Shown here: one piece after another, positions 1 to 6,983 of the stretch
Numbering within the stretch: the stretch's first letter is position 1
Layout: each line of letters opens with the position of its first letter
From: Actinomycetales bacterium
GTDB lineage: Bacteria; Actinomycetota; Actinomycetes; S36-B12
NCBI GenBank assembly: GCA_017849335.1
Contig: JAFIHP010000158.1
Location: forward strand, 1 to 13,474
Direction: 5' to 3'
Length of the DNA stretch: 13,474 bases
Notes under the pieces: model-generated
Database searches by the model: none
Told to the model about the DNA's origin: nothing
What the model saw: only the letters and a program-made list of their open reading frames with translations
Program-made: the position numbers and the translations under genes

Positions 1-232
<232 letters not shown>

Positions 233-342
233 TCCAAATTTGACTCGCGTCCACTGTGCGGTTCCCGAGATTCGGTCGGGAACCTCGAGCGTCGACAGCA
301 TCGGCTGTCCGACTGCTCGGTCTAGATTGACATCTCAATAGT
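233..342 (+). other. 23S-5S internal transcribed spacer with hairpin
   Basis: About 110 nt lie between 23S and 5S. I see no tRNA in it. It holds a hairpin with a perfect 9-bp stem, GGTTCCCGA (260-268) and TCGGGAACC (276-284), around a 7-nt loop. A stem of this type is usual in actinobacterial 23S-5S spacers. The segment just before 5S (CATCTCAATAGT, 331-342) resembles the usual 5S leader. A role in rRNA processing is inference. Confidence 0.7.
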
Positions 343-461
343 GTTTCGGCGGCCATAGCGAGAGGGAAACGCCCGGCTCCATTCCGAACCCGGAAGCTAA
401 GCCTCTCAGCGCCGATGGTACTGCGCGGGTGACTGCGTGGGAGAGTAGGACGCCGCCGGAC
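343..461 (+). rRNA. 5S ribosomal RNA
   Basis: This is a complete 5S rRNA of about 119 nt. It starts GTTTCGGCGGCCATAGCG and ends CGCCGCCGGAC; these two ends pair to form helix I. The internal GAGAGGGAAACGCCCGGCTC, CCATTCCGAACCCGGAAGCT and GGGAGAGTAGGACGCCGCC segments are the standard actinobacterial 5S signatures. Ends are judged from the family consensus and may be off by 1-2 nt. Confidence 0.95.
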
Positions 462-468
462 ATACTTC

Positions 469-498
469 GACTAAGGCCACCTTCGGGTGGCCTTAGTC
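469..498 (+). terminator. rRNA operon terminator (13-bp stem, UUCG loop)
   Basis: A perfect 13-bp inverted repeat, GACTAAGGCCACC (469-481) and GGTGGCCTTAGTC (486-498), encloses a TTCG tetraloop (482-485). It is followed by ATTTCTGT, a short T-rich tail. It sits 7 nt after the 5S 3' end, as expected for the intrinsic terminator of the rRNA operon. The UUCG loop adds stability. Confidence 0.92.
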
Positions 499-513
499 AT
501 TTCTGTACCCCGT

Positions 514-520
514 GGAAGGA
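514..520 (+). promoter_or_regulatory. Shine-Dalgarno site deciding the start of the TPR protein
   Basis: GGAAGGA lies 7 nt before GTG 528. This argues for that start over the in-frame GTG at 429, which falls inside the 5S gene. I see no clear promoter in 499-513, so the gene may have a weak promoter or be reached by readthrough of the rRNA terminator. Confidence 0.7.
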
Positions 521-527
521 TCCTGCC

Positions 528-1526
528 GTGACAGGTGCACCAGGCGATCGTCGGCCGCCGAAGCCACGCGGCGACGGCCCGAAGCGGTCGGGTCCGCCCA
601 CGTCCCGCGCGGGTGGCTCGCCCGGTGGTGGCAAGTCGGGCGGAGGCAAGTCGGGCGGGAGAGCCGGTAAGCCCGCAGGCAAGGGCGGTAGACCTGCCTC
701 CGGGGGAGGTCGTTCCGGCGGGAGCCGTACCGTTGGACCGCGTCCGGCCGGTGGTAGGCCCGGTGGCCGTCCCGGTGGTACGCCCACGCACTCGTCGACC
801 GCACCCCGTCGGCCCGCCGGTCCTCGGATTCCGGACGACGTGCAGGCGGACGAGCTCGATCCCGCGGTGCTCAATGAGCTGCGGACCCTCCCGGAGGACC
901 TGGCCAACCGCGTGGCCCGCCACCTGGTGACCGCTGATCGCCGTCTTGCTCAGGACGACGTCGAGACCGCCCGGGCGCATGCGCTCGAGGCGAAGCGGCT
1001 GGCCGGTCGGGTCGCCTGTGTACGGGAGGCGGCCGGCGTCACCGCCTATCTCGCGGGCGACTACGAGGACGCCCTCGGCGACCTGCGGGCAGCACGCCGG
1101 ATGCGCGGCTCCGACGAGTACCTGCCGATGATGGCCGACTGCGAGCGTGGCCTCGGGCGTCCGGATCGTGCGCTGGACCTCCTTCGCCAGGTCGACCAGA
1201 AGTCTCTCGATGCGGCCAGTCGGGTCGAGGTCGCGCTCGTCGTCGCTGGCGCCCGCTCGGATCTCGGGCAGGTGGATGCCGCGCTCCTGGTGCTGCGGGC
1301 GCCGGAGCTGCGCCGGCTGCCCGCGGGCACGCCTCGTGCCCGCCTGGAGTACGCCTACGCGGACCTGCTCGTCCGCGCGGATCGTCCGGACGAGGCGCGG
1401 GAGTGGCTGGCGCGGGCGGCGGCGTCCGATGTCGACGGCGCGACGGACGCGGCGGAACGGCTATCCGGGCTCGACGGGTCCGAAGAGCTCGATGACGACA
1501 TCGTCCTCGGGCAGGAAGAGGACTAG
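528..1526 (+). CDS. TPR-type conserved actinobacterial protein with disordered basic N-terminus
   Basis: The product is about 332 aa. The reading frame stays open back into 5S rRNA, but the start is set at GTG 528: GGAAGGA lies at 514-520, 7 nt upstream, and it follows the rRNA terminator. Residues 1 to ~100 are low-complexity and rich in Gly, Pro, Lys and Arg (repeats such as GGGKSGGGKSGG), probably disordered. The remainder is helical and TPR-like, with paired A/L/R-rich helices (for example YLAGDYEDALGDLRAARRM, MMADCERGLGRPDRALDLL, ARLEYAYADLLVRADRPDEA), and ends in an acidic tail (ELDDDIVLGQEED). Conserved proteins of this layout, with a charged low-complexity N-terminus and a ~200-residue repeat domain, sit near tlyA in Streptomyces and mycobacteria; I believe this is the Rv1691-type family. 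No function is established. The N-terminus could bind nucleic acid, which is inference. It ends tail-to-tail with the MBL gene. Confidence 0.85.
   Translation: MTGAPGDRRPPKPRGDGPKRSGPPTSRAGGSPGGGKSGGGKSGGRAGKPAGKGGRPASGGGRSGGSRTVGPRPAGGRPGGRPGGTPTHSSTAPRRPAGPRIPDDVQADELDPAVLNELRTLPEDLANRVARHLVTADRRLAQDDVETARAHALEAKRLAGRVACVREAAGVTAYLAGDYEDALGDLRAARRMRGSDEYLPMMADCERGLGRPDRALDLLRQVDQKSLDAASRVEVALVVAGARSDLGQVDAALLVLRAPELRRLPAGTPRARLEYAYADLLVRADRPDEAREWLARAAASDVDGATDAAERLSGLDGSEELDDDIVLGQEED
630..659 (+). repeat. 15-bp in-frame tandem repeat (2 copies) in the disordered region
   Basis: GGCAAGTCGGGCGGA (630-644) is followed directly by GGCAAGTCGGGCGGG (645-659). It encodes GKSGG twice. The length is a multiple of three, so copy number can vary without breaking the frame. 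It belongs to the low-complexity N-terminus of the TPR protein. Confidence 0.8.
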
Positions 1527-2437
1527 CGGGCGTCCAGCCAGCGCCAGATCCCGCTGACGTTGGCGCCGACCCCGGACAGTTCGTCGAACTTGCGGACACG
1601 TTCCTCGTCCTCGTAGAACACGGAGTGACGTTCGCGGTCTCGCGCGCGTACCAGCTCGACGGCGTGGTCGACGTCAGGTGAGGTCTCGTACACGGACGTC
1701 ACGATCTCAACCCAGTGCCGGATCTCTTCCGCCGACCGTTCGAGCGTCGTCTCGACGTCGGTGACGGGCCCGAAGTGACTGAACAGCAGGCGGTTCGCGC
1801 TGGCGGCGCGCATGCGGTCCAGCGACGACAACGTCAGGTCGAGGTCGAAGTCCGGTGGGGGAGTCGCTGGTCGTACGTCGGCCGTCTCCGGGACGTACAC
1901 GCCGGCGGCATCCCCGGTGTACAGGTCCCCGGTCGACGAGTCGAGCAGACCGATGTGGTGCGAGGCGTGACCAGGGTTGTGGAACGCATCGAGCCGTCGT
2001 CCATCACCGAGGTCGATCGTGCCGACCTCGGACAGCACGGCCAGGCGCTCCTGCGGGACCGGGACGAGCTCGCCGAACAGCCGGTCCAGGTCGGTGCCGA
2101 AGACGCGGTGCGCGCTCGCCATGAGGCGGGACGGATCCGCGAGATGCCGCGCTCCCTTCTCGTGCACGACGATCCGAGCGTTCGGGTACGCACGTGCGAT
2201 GTCGCCCACTCCGCCGGCGTGGTCGAGGTGGATGTGGGTCACCACGACGGTGGCGAGGTCGGCTGGCCCGATTCCGAGCTCGGCCAGTCCCGCGACGACG
2301 ATCGGCGCCGAGCGCGCCGTCCCCGTCTCGACCAGGCACGGCCGACTGCCGCGGATGAGGTAGCTCGACGTGATCCCGTCGTACCCACCCATCCGCGTGT
2401 CGATGTGGAAGACGTCGTCGCCCAGGTCCTCGATCAC
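1523..2437 (-). CDS. Metallo-beta-lactamase fold hydrolase
   Basis: A 304-aa protein from GTG at 2437 (VIEDLGDDVFHIDTRMGGYD). All core MBL metal ligands are visible: HIHLDH (H68, H70, D72, H73), H157 in NPGHASHH, D176 in LYTGDAAG, and H221 in LFSHFGP. It should therefore bind two metal ions and hydrolyse a thioester, ester, lactone or similar bond; the substrate cannot be read from sequence. There is no signal peptide, so it is probably cytoplasmic. The frame is open further upstream (ATG at 2557, +40 aa), but the family homology starts near 2437, and a -10-like GATACT lies 6 nt before this GTG. It is the only minus-strand gene and interrupts the usual order. Its stop overlaps the stop of the convergent TPR gene within one CTAG (1523-1526). 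Confidence 0.88.
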   Translation of the reverse strand: MIEDLGDDVFHIDTRMGGYDGITSSYLIRGSRPCLVETGTARSAPIVVAGLAELGIGPADLATVVVTHIHLDHAGGVGDIARAYPNARIVVHEKGARHLADPSRLMASAHRVFGTDLDRLFGELVPVPQERLAVLSEVGTIDLGDGRRLDAFHNPGHASHHIGLLDSSTGDLYTGDAAGVYVPETADVRPATPPPDFDLDLTLSSLDRMRAASANRLLFSHFGPVTDVETTLERSAEEIRHWVEIVTSVYETSPDVDHAVELVRARDRERHSVFYEDEERVRKFDELSGVGANVSGIWRWLDAR

Positions 2438-2443
2438 CGGTCC

Positions 2444-2449
2444 AGTATC
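2444..2449 (-). promoter_or_regulatory. Candidate -10 element of the MBL gene (leaderless)
   Basis: On the minus strand GATACT is followed by GGACCG and then the GTG start at 2437. A TANNNT-like hexamer 6 nt before the start codon, with no Shine-Dalgarno, is the known leaderless arrangement of actinobacteria. No convincing -35 is seen. Confidence 0.45.
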
Positions 2450-2554
2450 GCGGTGGCGCAGGTCCGGCGGCGGCTTCGCTCGTGCACAACGCGTCCATCG
2501 ACGGGCCGAGTCCACAGACTCAGCAGGGGCGGGCCGGACAGGCGCTCGCCGACG

Positions 2555-2560
2555 CATGCT
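2555..2560 (+). promoter_or_regulatory. Candidate -10 element of the SSB-like gene / operon (leaderless)
   Basis: CATGCT, then GCGTCC, then ATG at 2567. The key A at position 2 and T at position 6 of the -10 hexamer are present, and the spacing to the start is 6 nt. No Shine-Dalgarno is seen before 2567. It lies in the 129-bp divergent region 2438-2566, where the promoters for both directions must be. Match is weaker than for pyrG and xerD. Confidence 0.35.
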
Positions 2561-2566
2561 GCGTCC

Positions 2567-2929
2567 ATGAGCGCGAACCCCATGACCTTCAGCAGTTCCC
2601 GCGTCGTGCTCGTCGGCCGGCTCGGCACGAACGTCGATCGACGCGTGCTCCCGAGCGGGGACGAGCTGACGGTCTTCACCGTGGTCGTCGACCGACCGAA
2701 CGCCGGGCGCGAGGGGCGTCGGCAGCGGGTCGATGCGATCGCCTGCCACACCAGCCGCGCCGTCGTCGTCCGCCGGCTGTCCGCTCTCACCCAGGGTGAC
2801 TGGGTCGAGGTCGAGGGCAGCCTGCGCCGACGGTTCTGGCGCGCCGGGGAGCGGCTGGGGAGCGCGACCGAGGTCGAGGTGGGCACCCTTCGCCGGTTCC
2901 GGCCAGACCGTGCGAGCATGAGCGGGTGA
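2567..2929 (+). CDS. SSB-like OB-fold single-stranded DNA-binding protein
   Basis: A 120-aa protein starting MSANPMTFSSSRVVLVGRLG. The pattern RVVLVGRLGTNVDRRVLPSG, ELTVFTVVVDR, RVDAIACHTSRA and GDWVEVEGSLRRRFWR matches the OB-fold of bacterial SSB: beta strands, a variable loop, then the gamma-turn region GDWVEVEG. It is shorter than main SSB proteins (~160-180 aa) and lacks the Gly/Pro-rich linker and acidic DDDIPF-type tail that recruits partner proteins. It is thus probably an accessory SSB paralogue rather than the replicative one. ATG 2567 is chosen for its -10-like upstream element; ATG 2582 is an alternative. It opens the long operon and its stop overlaps the next start (GTGA, 2926-2929). 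Confidence 0.8.
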   Translation: MSANPMTFSSSRVVLVGRLGTNVDRRVLPSGDELTVFTVVVDRPNAGREGRRQRVDAIACHTSRAVVVRRLSALTQGDWVEVEGSLRRRFWRAGERLGSATEVEVGTLRRFRPDRASMSG

Positions 2930-3345
2930 CGGACGAGCCCGACAGCCTGTACGACCAGTACCGGCGAGCGATCGCCCTGCTGGAGGGCGGCAGTCCGGAC
3001 GCGGCCGCCGTCCTTCTCGCCCGCCTTCGGGTGGAGGATCCGGGTTCGACGTCCGTCCTCGAGGCCCACGCACGGGCGCTGTTCGACAGCCATCGGTACG
3101 AGGAAGCGGCGTCGGCATTCGGCGAGCTCGTCGAGCGCAGCCCCGACGAGGACTACGCGCACTACGGGCTCGGACTGTCCCTGTGGCGGCTGCAGCGGTT
3201 CCCGCAGGCCCGCGACCACCTCGCCATGGCGTTCGTCATGAAGCCCTCGCGCAGTGAGTACGGCGACGCGCTCGCGCAGGTCAAGGCGACGCTCCGCTCC
3301 CGGTCGCTCGCGGGGCTCCCGCTCGAGGGACCCATCTCGACATGA
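2926..3345 (+). CDS. Small tetratricopeptide (TPR) repeat protein
   Basis: 139 aa from GTG 2926, which overlaps the upstream stop by GTGA. Helical pairs of TPR type are visible: YRRAIALLEGGSPDAAAVLL, VLEAHARALFDSHRYEEAAS, and YGLGLSLWRLQRFPQARDHL, with the usual small residues and Pro between repeats. About three repeats fill nearly the whole protein. There is no signal peptide or membrane segment, so it should be a cytoplasmic protein-binding scaffold; the partner is unknown. Tight coupling to the SSB-like gene in front and the HAD phosphatase behind (ATGA overlap at 3342-3345) suggests co-expression, not a proven shared function. Confidence 0.82.
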   Translation: MTDEPDSLYDQYRRAIALLEGGSPDAAAVLLARLRVEDPGSTSVLEAHARALFDSHRYEEAASAFGELVERSPDEDYAHYGLGLSLWRLQRFPQARDHLAMAFVMKPSRSEYGDALAQVKATLRSRSLAGLPLEGPIST

Positions 3346-4442
3346 GCCACCATCCGGACATCGACACCCCGCTGGTCGATCGGTTCGATGCGTTCTTGTT
3401 CGACCTCGACGGTGTCGTCTACATCGGTCCGGATCCGGTGGCCCACGCCGCCGAGGCGATGTCCGCGATCCGCGCGGCCGGCCGGTCCTGTGTCTTCGTC
3501 ACGAACAACGCGAACCGGCCGGCGGGCGCCGTCGCCGCCCACCTGGGTGAGATCGGCATCCCGGCCGCGCCCGACGAGGTCGTGACCTCCCCGCAGGCGG
3601 CGGTCTCGCTCCTGCCGGGCCACGTAGCCGACGGCGCGGCCGTGCTGGTCGTGGGCGGCGAGGGGATCGACGAGGCGCTCGTCGCCGGGGGCTACCGGCC
3701 GGTGCGCGATCGCACGCAGGACCCCGCTGCGGTGGTCCAGGGCTACTCACCGGACGTGTCCTGGCGTGAGCTTGCGATGGCCGCGTACGCGGTGGCCGAC
3801 GGCCTGCCGTGGATAGCCACCAACCTCGACCGGACGATTCCGACCCCGGACGGCATCGCGCCGGGGAACGGCACTCTGGTGGCAGCCGTCGCCGCGGCGG
3901 TGGGTCGAGAGCCCGACGTCGTGGCCGGCAAGCCGGCGCCCCCGCTGCTGCGTGCGGCGATCAGCCGTGTGGACGCCACCGCACCGCTGATGGTCGGAGA
4001 CCGCCTCGATACCGACATCGCGGCCGGCCCGCGCGCAGGCGTCCCGACGATGCTGGTGCTCACCGGTGTCACGACCCTCGGCGACCTGCTGGCGGCCGGC
4101 CCGGACGAGCGACCGGACTTCGTGGCCGCTGACCTCCGGGCCGTGCTCGAGCCCTACCCGACGGTGCACACCGAGGCGACTCCCGCCGGCCTCGTCGTCC
4201 GGCTCGGCACGCTGACCGTGAGCGCGGCCGACGGCGAGATCTCCGTCGACGGCAGCGCCGCCCCCGCGCATGTGGCCCACGCGGTCGCGATCGCCTGTTG
4301 GCACGCCGCAGACGCCGGTCGAGGGCCGGACCTGGCCCGGGCGGTCCAGGTGCTGGTCGACGCCGCGCCGGAGCTGGCCGGCCGGGCCGGTAACGTGATC
4401 CCTGCGCGAATGGAGGCTGGCGATGCTCGACGACCTGCGTAG
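3342..4442 (+). CDS. HAD-IIA (NagD-like) sugar/glycerol phosphatase
   Basis: 366 aa. HAD motifs are complete: FLFDLDGVVY (nucleophile D21, acid D23), FVTNN (T54), K197 in AGKPAP, and VGDRLDTD (D220, D225). The cap inserted between motifs II and III gives class IIA (NagD type). By position and length it matches mycobacterial Rv1692 (~350 aa), reported as a glycerol-3-phosphate phosphatase that recycles phospholipid head groups; the same substrate here is inference. After the HAD core (to about residue 270) a further ~95 aa follow (GLVVRLGTLTVSAADGEISV, then a helical part), comparable to the extra C-terminal region of that family. Start ATG 3342 overlaps the upstream stop; GAGGGA lies at 3325-3330. 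The 3' end overlaps the next gene by 20 nt. Confidence 0.92.
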   Translation: MSHHPDIDTPLVDRFDAFLFDLDGVVYIGPDPVAHAAEAMSAIRAAGRSCVFVTNNANRPAGAVAAHLGEIGIPAAPDEVVTSPQAAVSLLPGHVADGAAVLVVGGEGIDEALVAGGYRPVRDRTQDPAAVVQGYSPDVSWRELAMAAYAVADGLPWIATNLDRTIPTPDGIAPGNGTLVAAVAAAVGREPDVVAGKPAPPLLRAAISRVDATAPLMVGDRLDTDIAAGPRAGVPTMLVLTGVTTLGDLLAAGPDERPDFVAADLRAVLEPYPTVHTEATPAGLVVRLGTLTVSAADGEISVDGSAAPAHVAHAVAIACWHAADAGRGPDLARAVQVLVDAAPELAGRAGNVIPARMEAGDARRPA

Positions 4443-4953
4443 TTACCTGCAGCTGGCCTCCGGGCTGACCGAGGCCACGACGGCCAAGGCCCGCGACGCC
4501 GTGACGGGACTGCTCGCCCACGGGATCACGCTGGGCGCCCGGGCGATGCCGGACCCACAGGTCGTCGGTCAGGTCCAGGACCTCGCGGACGACCTCGTCA
4601 CGACGAGCAAGGCGAACCGCGAGGCCCTCGTCGGGCTGATCCGCGCCGAGGTCGACAAGGCCGTGGCGCGGATGGGATTCGTCCGCGAGGACGAACTCGC
4701 CGCGCTGCGTCGGCACGTCGAGCGGCTGCAGTCCGAGCTGGCCGACGTCACAGCCGCCGCGCAGGCCGCGCCGGGCGACGCCGACCTGGTGGCGTCGGCG
4801 GAGCCCGTTGAGCCAGCTGGACCCGTCGAGCCGGCGGAGCCCGCTGAGACCGTCGAACCGGTCGAGTCGACGGGTGACGACGATGCGGTCGGCGCGGTGG
4901 AGCCGCCCGCGAAGAAGAAGAAGGTCCTCGTCCAGCCCGACGCGGACGCCTGA
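4423..4953 (+). CDS. Helical coiled-coil protein with acidic Pro/Glu-rich tail (phasin-like architecture)
   Basis: 176 aa from ATG 4423, with GGAGG (4412-4416) 6 nt upstream. Residues 1 to ~85 are amphipathic helix (LRSYLQLASGLTEATTAKAR). A heptad-like stretch EDELAALRRHVERLQSELAD (about 89-108) should form a coiled coil. Then comes a low-complexity tail with EPVEPAGPVEPAEPAETVEP, an acidic STGDDD patch, and a basic KKKK near the end. Helix plus coiled coil plus low-complexity tail recalls polyhydroxyalkanoate granule proteins (phasin / PhaF-like), but no phaC-type gene is present here and I do not claim that function. It sits inside the tlyA operon, overlapping the HAD gene and one base before the next possible GTG. 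Confidence 0.82.
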   Translation: MLDDLRSYLQLASGLTEATTAKARDAVTGLLAHGITLGARAMPDPQVVGQVQDLADDLVTTSKANREALVGLIRAEVDKAVARMGFVREDELAALRRHVERLQSELADVTAAAQAAPGDADLVASAEPVEPAGPVEPAEPAETVEPVESTGDDDAVGAVEPPAKKKKVLVQPDADA

Positions 4954-4969
4954 GGTGACCGAGGACGCG

Positions 4970-5212
4970 ATGCCCGACGTCGTCGAGCCGGCCGTCGTCG
5001 AGCTGGTCGAGGACCAGGCCGGCGATCCCGAGGACGTGCTGGTTCTGGACGAGCACGTCCTGCCGATGTGGGAGCCCACCGGTCAGGCGGCCGTCGACGC
5101 GGTACTGGACGAGCTGACCGCGCTGGACCCGGACGACCTCGCGTCGCAGGCCGCGGTGTTCGACCGGGTGCACCAGGGTCTGCGCCAGGTGCTGGCCGAC
5201 CTCGACGGCTGA
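4970..5212 (+). CDS. Small acidic conserved protein upstream of tlyA
   Basis: 80 aa from ATG 4970 (GAGG at 4961-4964, 5 nt before). An in-frame GTG at 4955, one base after the previous stop, would give 85 aa and cannot be excluded. The first half is acidic and Val-rich (VVELVEDQAGDPEDVLVLDE). The conserved part is the C-terminus AAVDAVLDELTALDPDDLAS and VFDRVHQGLRQVLADLDG. A short protein with this kind of ending precedes tlyA in many actinobacteria (Rv1693 position in mycobacteria). The function is unknown. The next start (tlyA) lies 5 nt after this stop, so the two are probably translationally coupled. Confidence 0.75.
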   Translation: MPDVVEPAVVELVEDQAGDPEDVLVLDEHVLPMWEPTGQAAVDAVLDELTALDPDDLASQAAVFDRVHQGLRQVLADLDG

Positions 5213-5217
5213 TCCGC

Positions 5218-6048
5218 TTGGCCCGTCGACGACTGGACGCCGAGCTCGTCCGCAGGCATCTGGCGCGTTCCCGCGAGCACGCGCGCGAGCTGATCGATGC
5301 GGGCGCGGTCCGCGTCCGCGGGGTCACGGCACAGAAGTCCGCGACGCAGGTCGAGGAGTCCGACTCGATCACGGTCGAGCCGGACGCGGACGACCACTAC
5401 GTGTCGCGCGGGGCGCACAAGCTCCTCGGAGCGCTCGCGGCGTTCGACGTCGAGGTCGGCGGGCGCGACTGCCTCGACGCGGGTGCCTCGACCGGGGGGT
5501 TCACCCAGGTCCTGCTCGAGCATGACGCCGCCCGGGTGCTCGCCGTCGACGTCGGCTACGGCCAGCTCGCCTGGTCGGTGCGTTCCGACCAGCGGGTCGT
5601 CGTCCTCGAGCGGACGAACGTCCGAACGTTGACGGCTCAGGCGTTGCCGTTCCGGCCGTCCCTGGTGGTCGCCGACCTGTCGTTCATCCCGCTCGAGCTG
5701 GTCCTGCCGGCTCTCGTCGGTGTGCTCGAGCCGGATCTCGACGCCGACCTGCTGCTCATGGTCAAGCCGCAGTTCGAGGTCGGCCGGGCTGCGGTCGGTG
5801 ACGGCGTCGTGCGCGATCCGGCGCTGCGGGTCGGGTCGGTTCTCCAGGTCGCCGAGGCCGCGATCTCGCTCGGCCTCGTCGTCCGGGCCGTGGCCGCCAG
5901 CCCGTTGCCCGGTCCGCGCGGCAACGTCGAGTACTTCGTCTGGCTCCGTCGGCCCGCAGCGGGCATGATCGGGAGGCCGTCCAGCGGGCTGGTCGGCGCC
6001 GGGCTCGTCGAGGCGATCGAGCAGGCCGTGAGGGAGGGGCCGAGATGA
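5218..6048 (+). CDS. tlyA: 16S/23S rRNA (cytidine-2'-O)-methyltransferase TlyA
   Basis: 276 aa. TTG 5218 is chosen as start because it gives the family N-terminus (M)ARRRLDAELVRRHLARSRE; no ATG or GTG lies near in frame. The S4 RNA-binding domain covers residues 1 to ~60 and the FtsJ/RrmJ-type SAM methyltransferase domain the rest. SAM motif I is CLDAGASTGGFTQVLL (85-100). The catalytic tetrad K-D-K-E is intact: K68 (GAHKLL), D153 (VADLSF), K183 (MVKPQFE), E238 (NVEYF). In mycobacteria TlyA 2'-O-methylates C1409 of 16S and C1920 of 23S rRNA, and its loss gives capreomycin resistance. No Shine-Dalgarno is visible, so translation probably relies on coupling to the gene ending 5 nt upstream. The stop overlaps the NAD kinase start (ATGA). 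Confidence 0.95.
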   Translation: MARRRLDAELVRRHLARSREHARELIDAGAVRVRGVTAQKSATQVEESDSITVEPDADDHYVSRGAHKLLGALAAFDVEVGGRDCLDAGASTGGFTQVLLEHDAARVLAVDVGYGQLAWSVRSDQRVVVLERTNVRTLTAQALPFRPSLVVADLSFIPLELVLPALVGVLEPDLDADLLLMVKPQFEVGRAAVGDGVVRDPALRVGSVLQVAEAAISLGLVVRAVAASPLPGPRGNVEYFVWLRRPAAGMIGRPSSGLVGAGLVEAIEQAVREGPR

Positions 6049-6983
6049 CCGCCGCCGAGCACCGTCGGGTGCTGCTCGTCGTGAACCCCCGGAGCGCCCA
6101 GGCCTGGGCGGCGCTGCCGGACGTCGTCGGCCCGCTGACGTCCGCGGGGGTGACCGTGGCGATCACCGACGAGGATCGGGACGCCCTGCAGTCCGTCGAC
6201 GACGCGATGCCCGGCCTCGACACCATGATCGTGGTGCCGGCCGACGATGATGCGGCTGCGGGGTGCGAGCTGGTCGTCGTCCTCGGCGGCGACGGGACGA
6301 TGCTGCGCGCCGCCGAGCGAGCGCGACAGCACGGAGTGCCGCTCTTCGGCGTCAACCTCGGCCACGTCGGGTTCCTGGCCGAAGCCGAGGTCGGGGACCT
6401 GTCGACCGTGGTCGCGGCGATCCTCGACCGCCGGTGGGTGGTCGAGGAGCGGATGACCCTCGACGTGCGGCTGTTCGACGGAACCGCGCTCGTGGTCCGC
6501 ACTTGGGCGCTGAACGAGATCGCGGTGGAGAAGCGGGCACCCGAGCGCATGGTCGACGTCATCGTCGGGGTGGACGGGCGGCCCCTATCGTCCTGGGGCT
6601 GTGACGGCGTCGTGTGCGCGACCCCGACCGGCTCGACCGCGTACGCGTTCTCGGCCGGCGGCCCGGTCGTGTGGCCGGAGGTCGCGGCGATGATGGTCGT
6701 CCCGCTCAGTGCCCACGCCCTGTTCGCCCGGCCACTGGTCGTCGCGCCCACGAGCGTCGTCGCGCTGGAGCTGGGCGACCGGTCCACCGCCGTACTGACT
6801 GCCGATGGGCGACGGGTCTTCGACGTCGACGGGCGGTACCGAATCGAGGTCCGGCAGGGGGACGAACCGATCCGCTTCGCCCGACTCTCCCGGGCGCCGT
6901 TCACCGACCGGCTCGTCGCGAAGTTCGAGCTTCCGGTGGCCGGCTGGCGTGGGTCCGGAGCCGCGCGGGTGCCGCGCGCATGA
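6045..6983 (+). CDS. nadK: NAD kinase (ATP/polyphosphate)
   Basis: 312 aa, phosphorylates NAD to NADP in the cytoplasm. The hallmark GGDGT motif is at residues 81-85 (VVVLGGDGTMLRAAE). Further family blocks are FGVNLGHVGFLAE, ALNEIAVEK (the NE motif), DGVVCATPTGSTAYAFSAGG (the conserved second motif) and PLSAHALFARPLV. Length agrees with actinobacterial enzymes (~300 aa; ppnK in M. tuberculosis). A strong Shine-Dalgarno AGGGAGGGG (6031-6039) lies 5 nt before ATG 6045, which overlaps the tlyA stop as ATGA. The short Arg/Ala-rich C-terminus overlaps the recN start. Confidence 0.96.
   Translation: MTAAEHRRVLLVVNPRSAQAWAALPDVVGPLTSAGVTVAITDEDRDALQSVDDAMPGLDTMIVVPADDDAAAGCELVVVLGGDGTMLRAAERARQHGVPLFGVNLGHVGFLAEAEVGDLSTVVAAILDRRWVVEERMTLDVRLFDGTALVVRTWALNEIAVEKRAPERMVDVIVGVDGRPLSSWGCDGVVCATPTGSTAYAFSAGGPVVWPEVAAMMVVPLSAHALFARPLVVAPTSVVALELGDRSTAVLTADGRRVFDVDGRYRIEVRQGDEPIRFARLSRAPFTDRLVAKFELPVAGWRGSGAARVPRA

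Noticed and set aside
233..342. tRNA gene in the 23S-5S spacer
   Set aside because: No cloverleaf or T-loop GGTTCGAATC-type motif; only one simple hairpin.
429..527. In-frame extension of the TPR protein upstream to GTG 429
   Set aside because: It would translate the 3' end of 5S rRNA and the terminator; GTG 528 has a good Shine-Dalgarno.
4915..4930. KKKK motif as a nuclear-localisation-like or effector signal
   Set aside because: Short lysine runs are common in disordered tails; nothing else suggests an exported effector.
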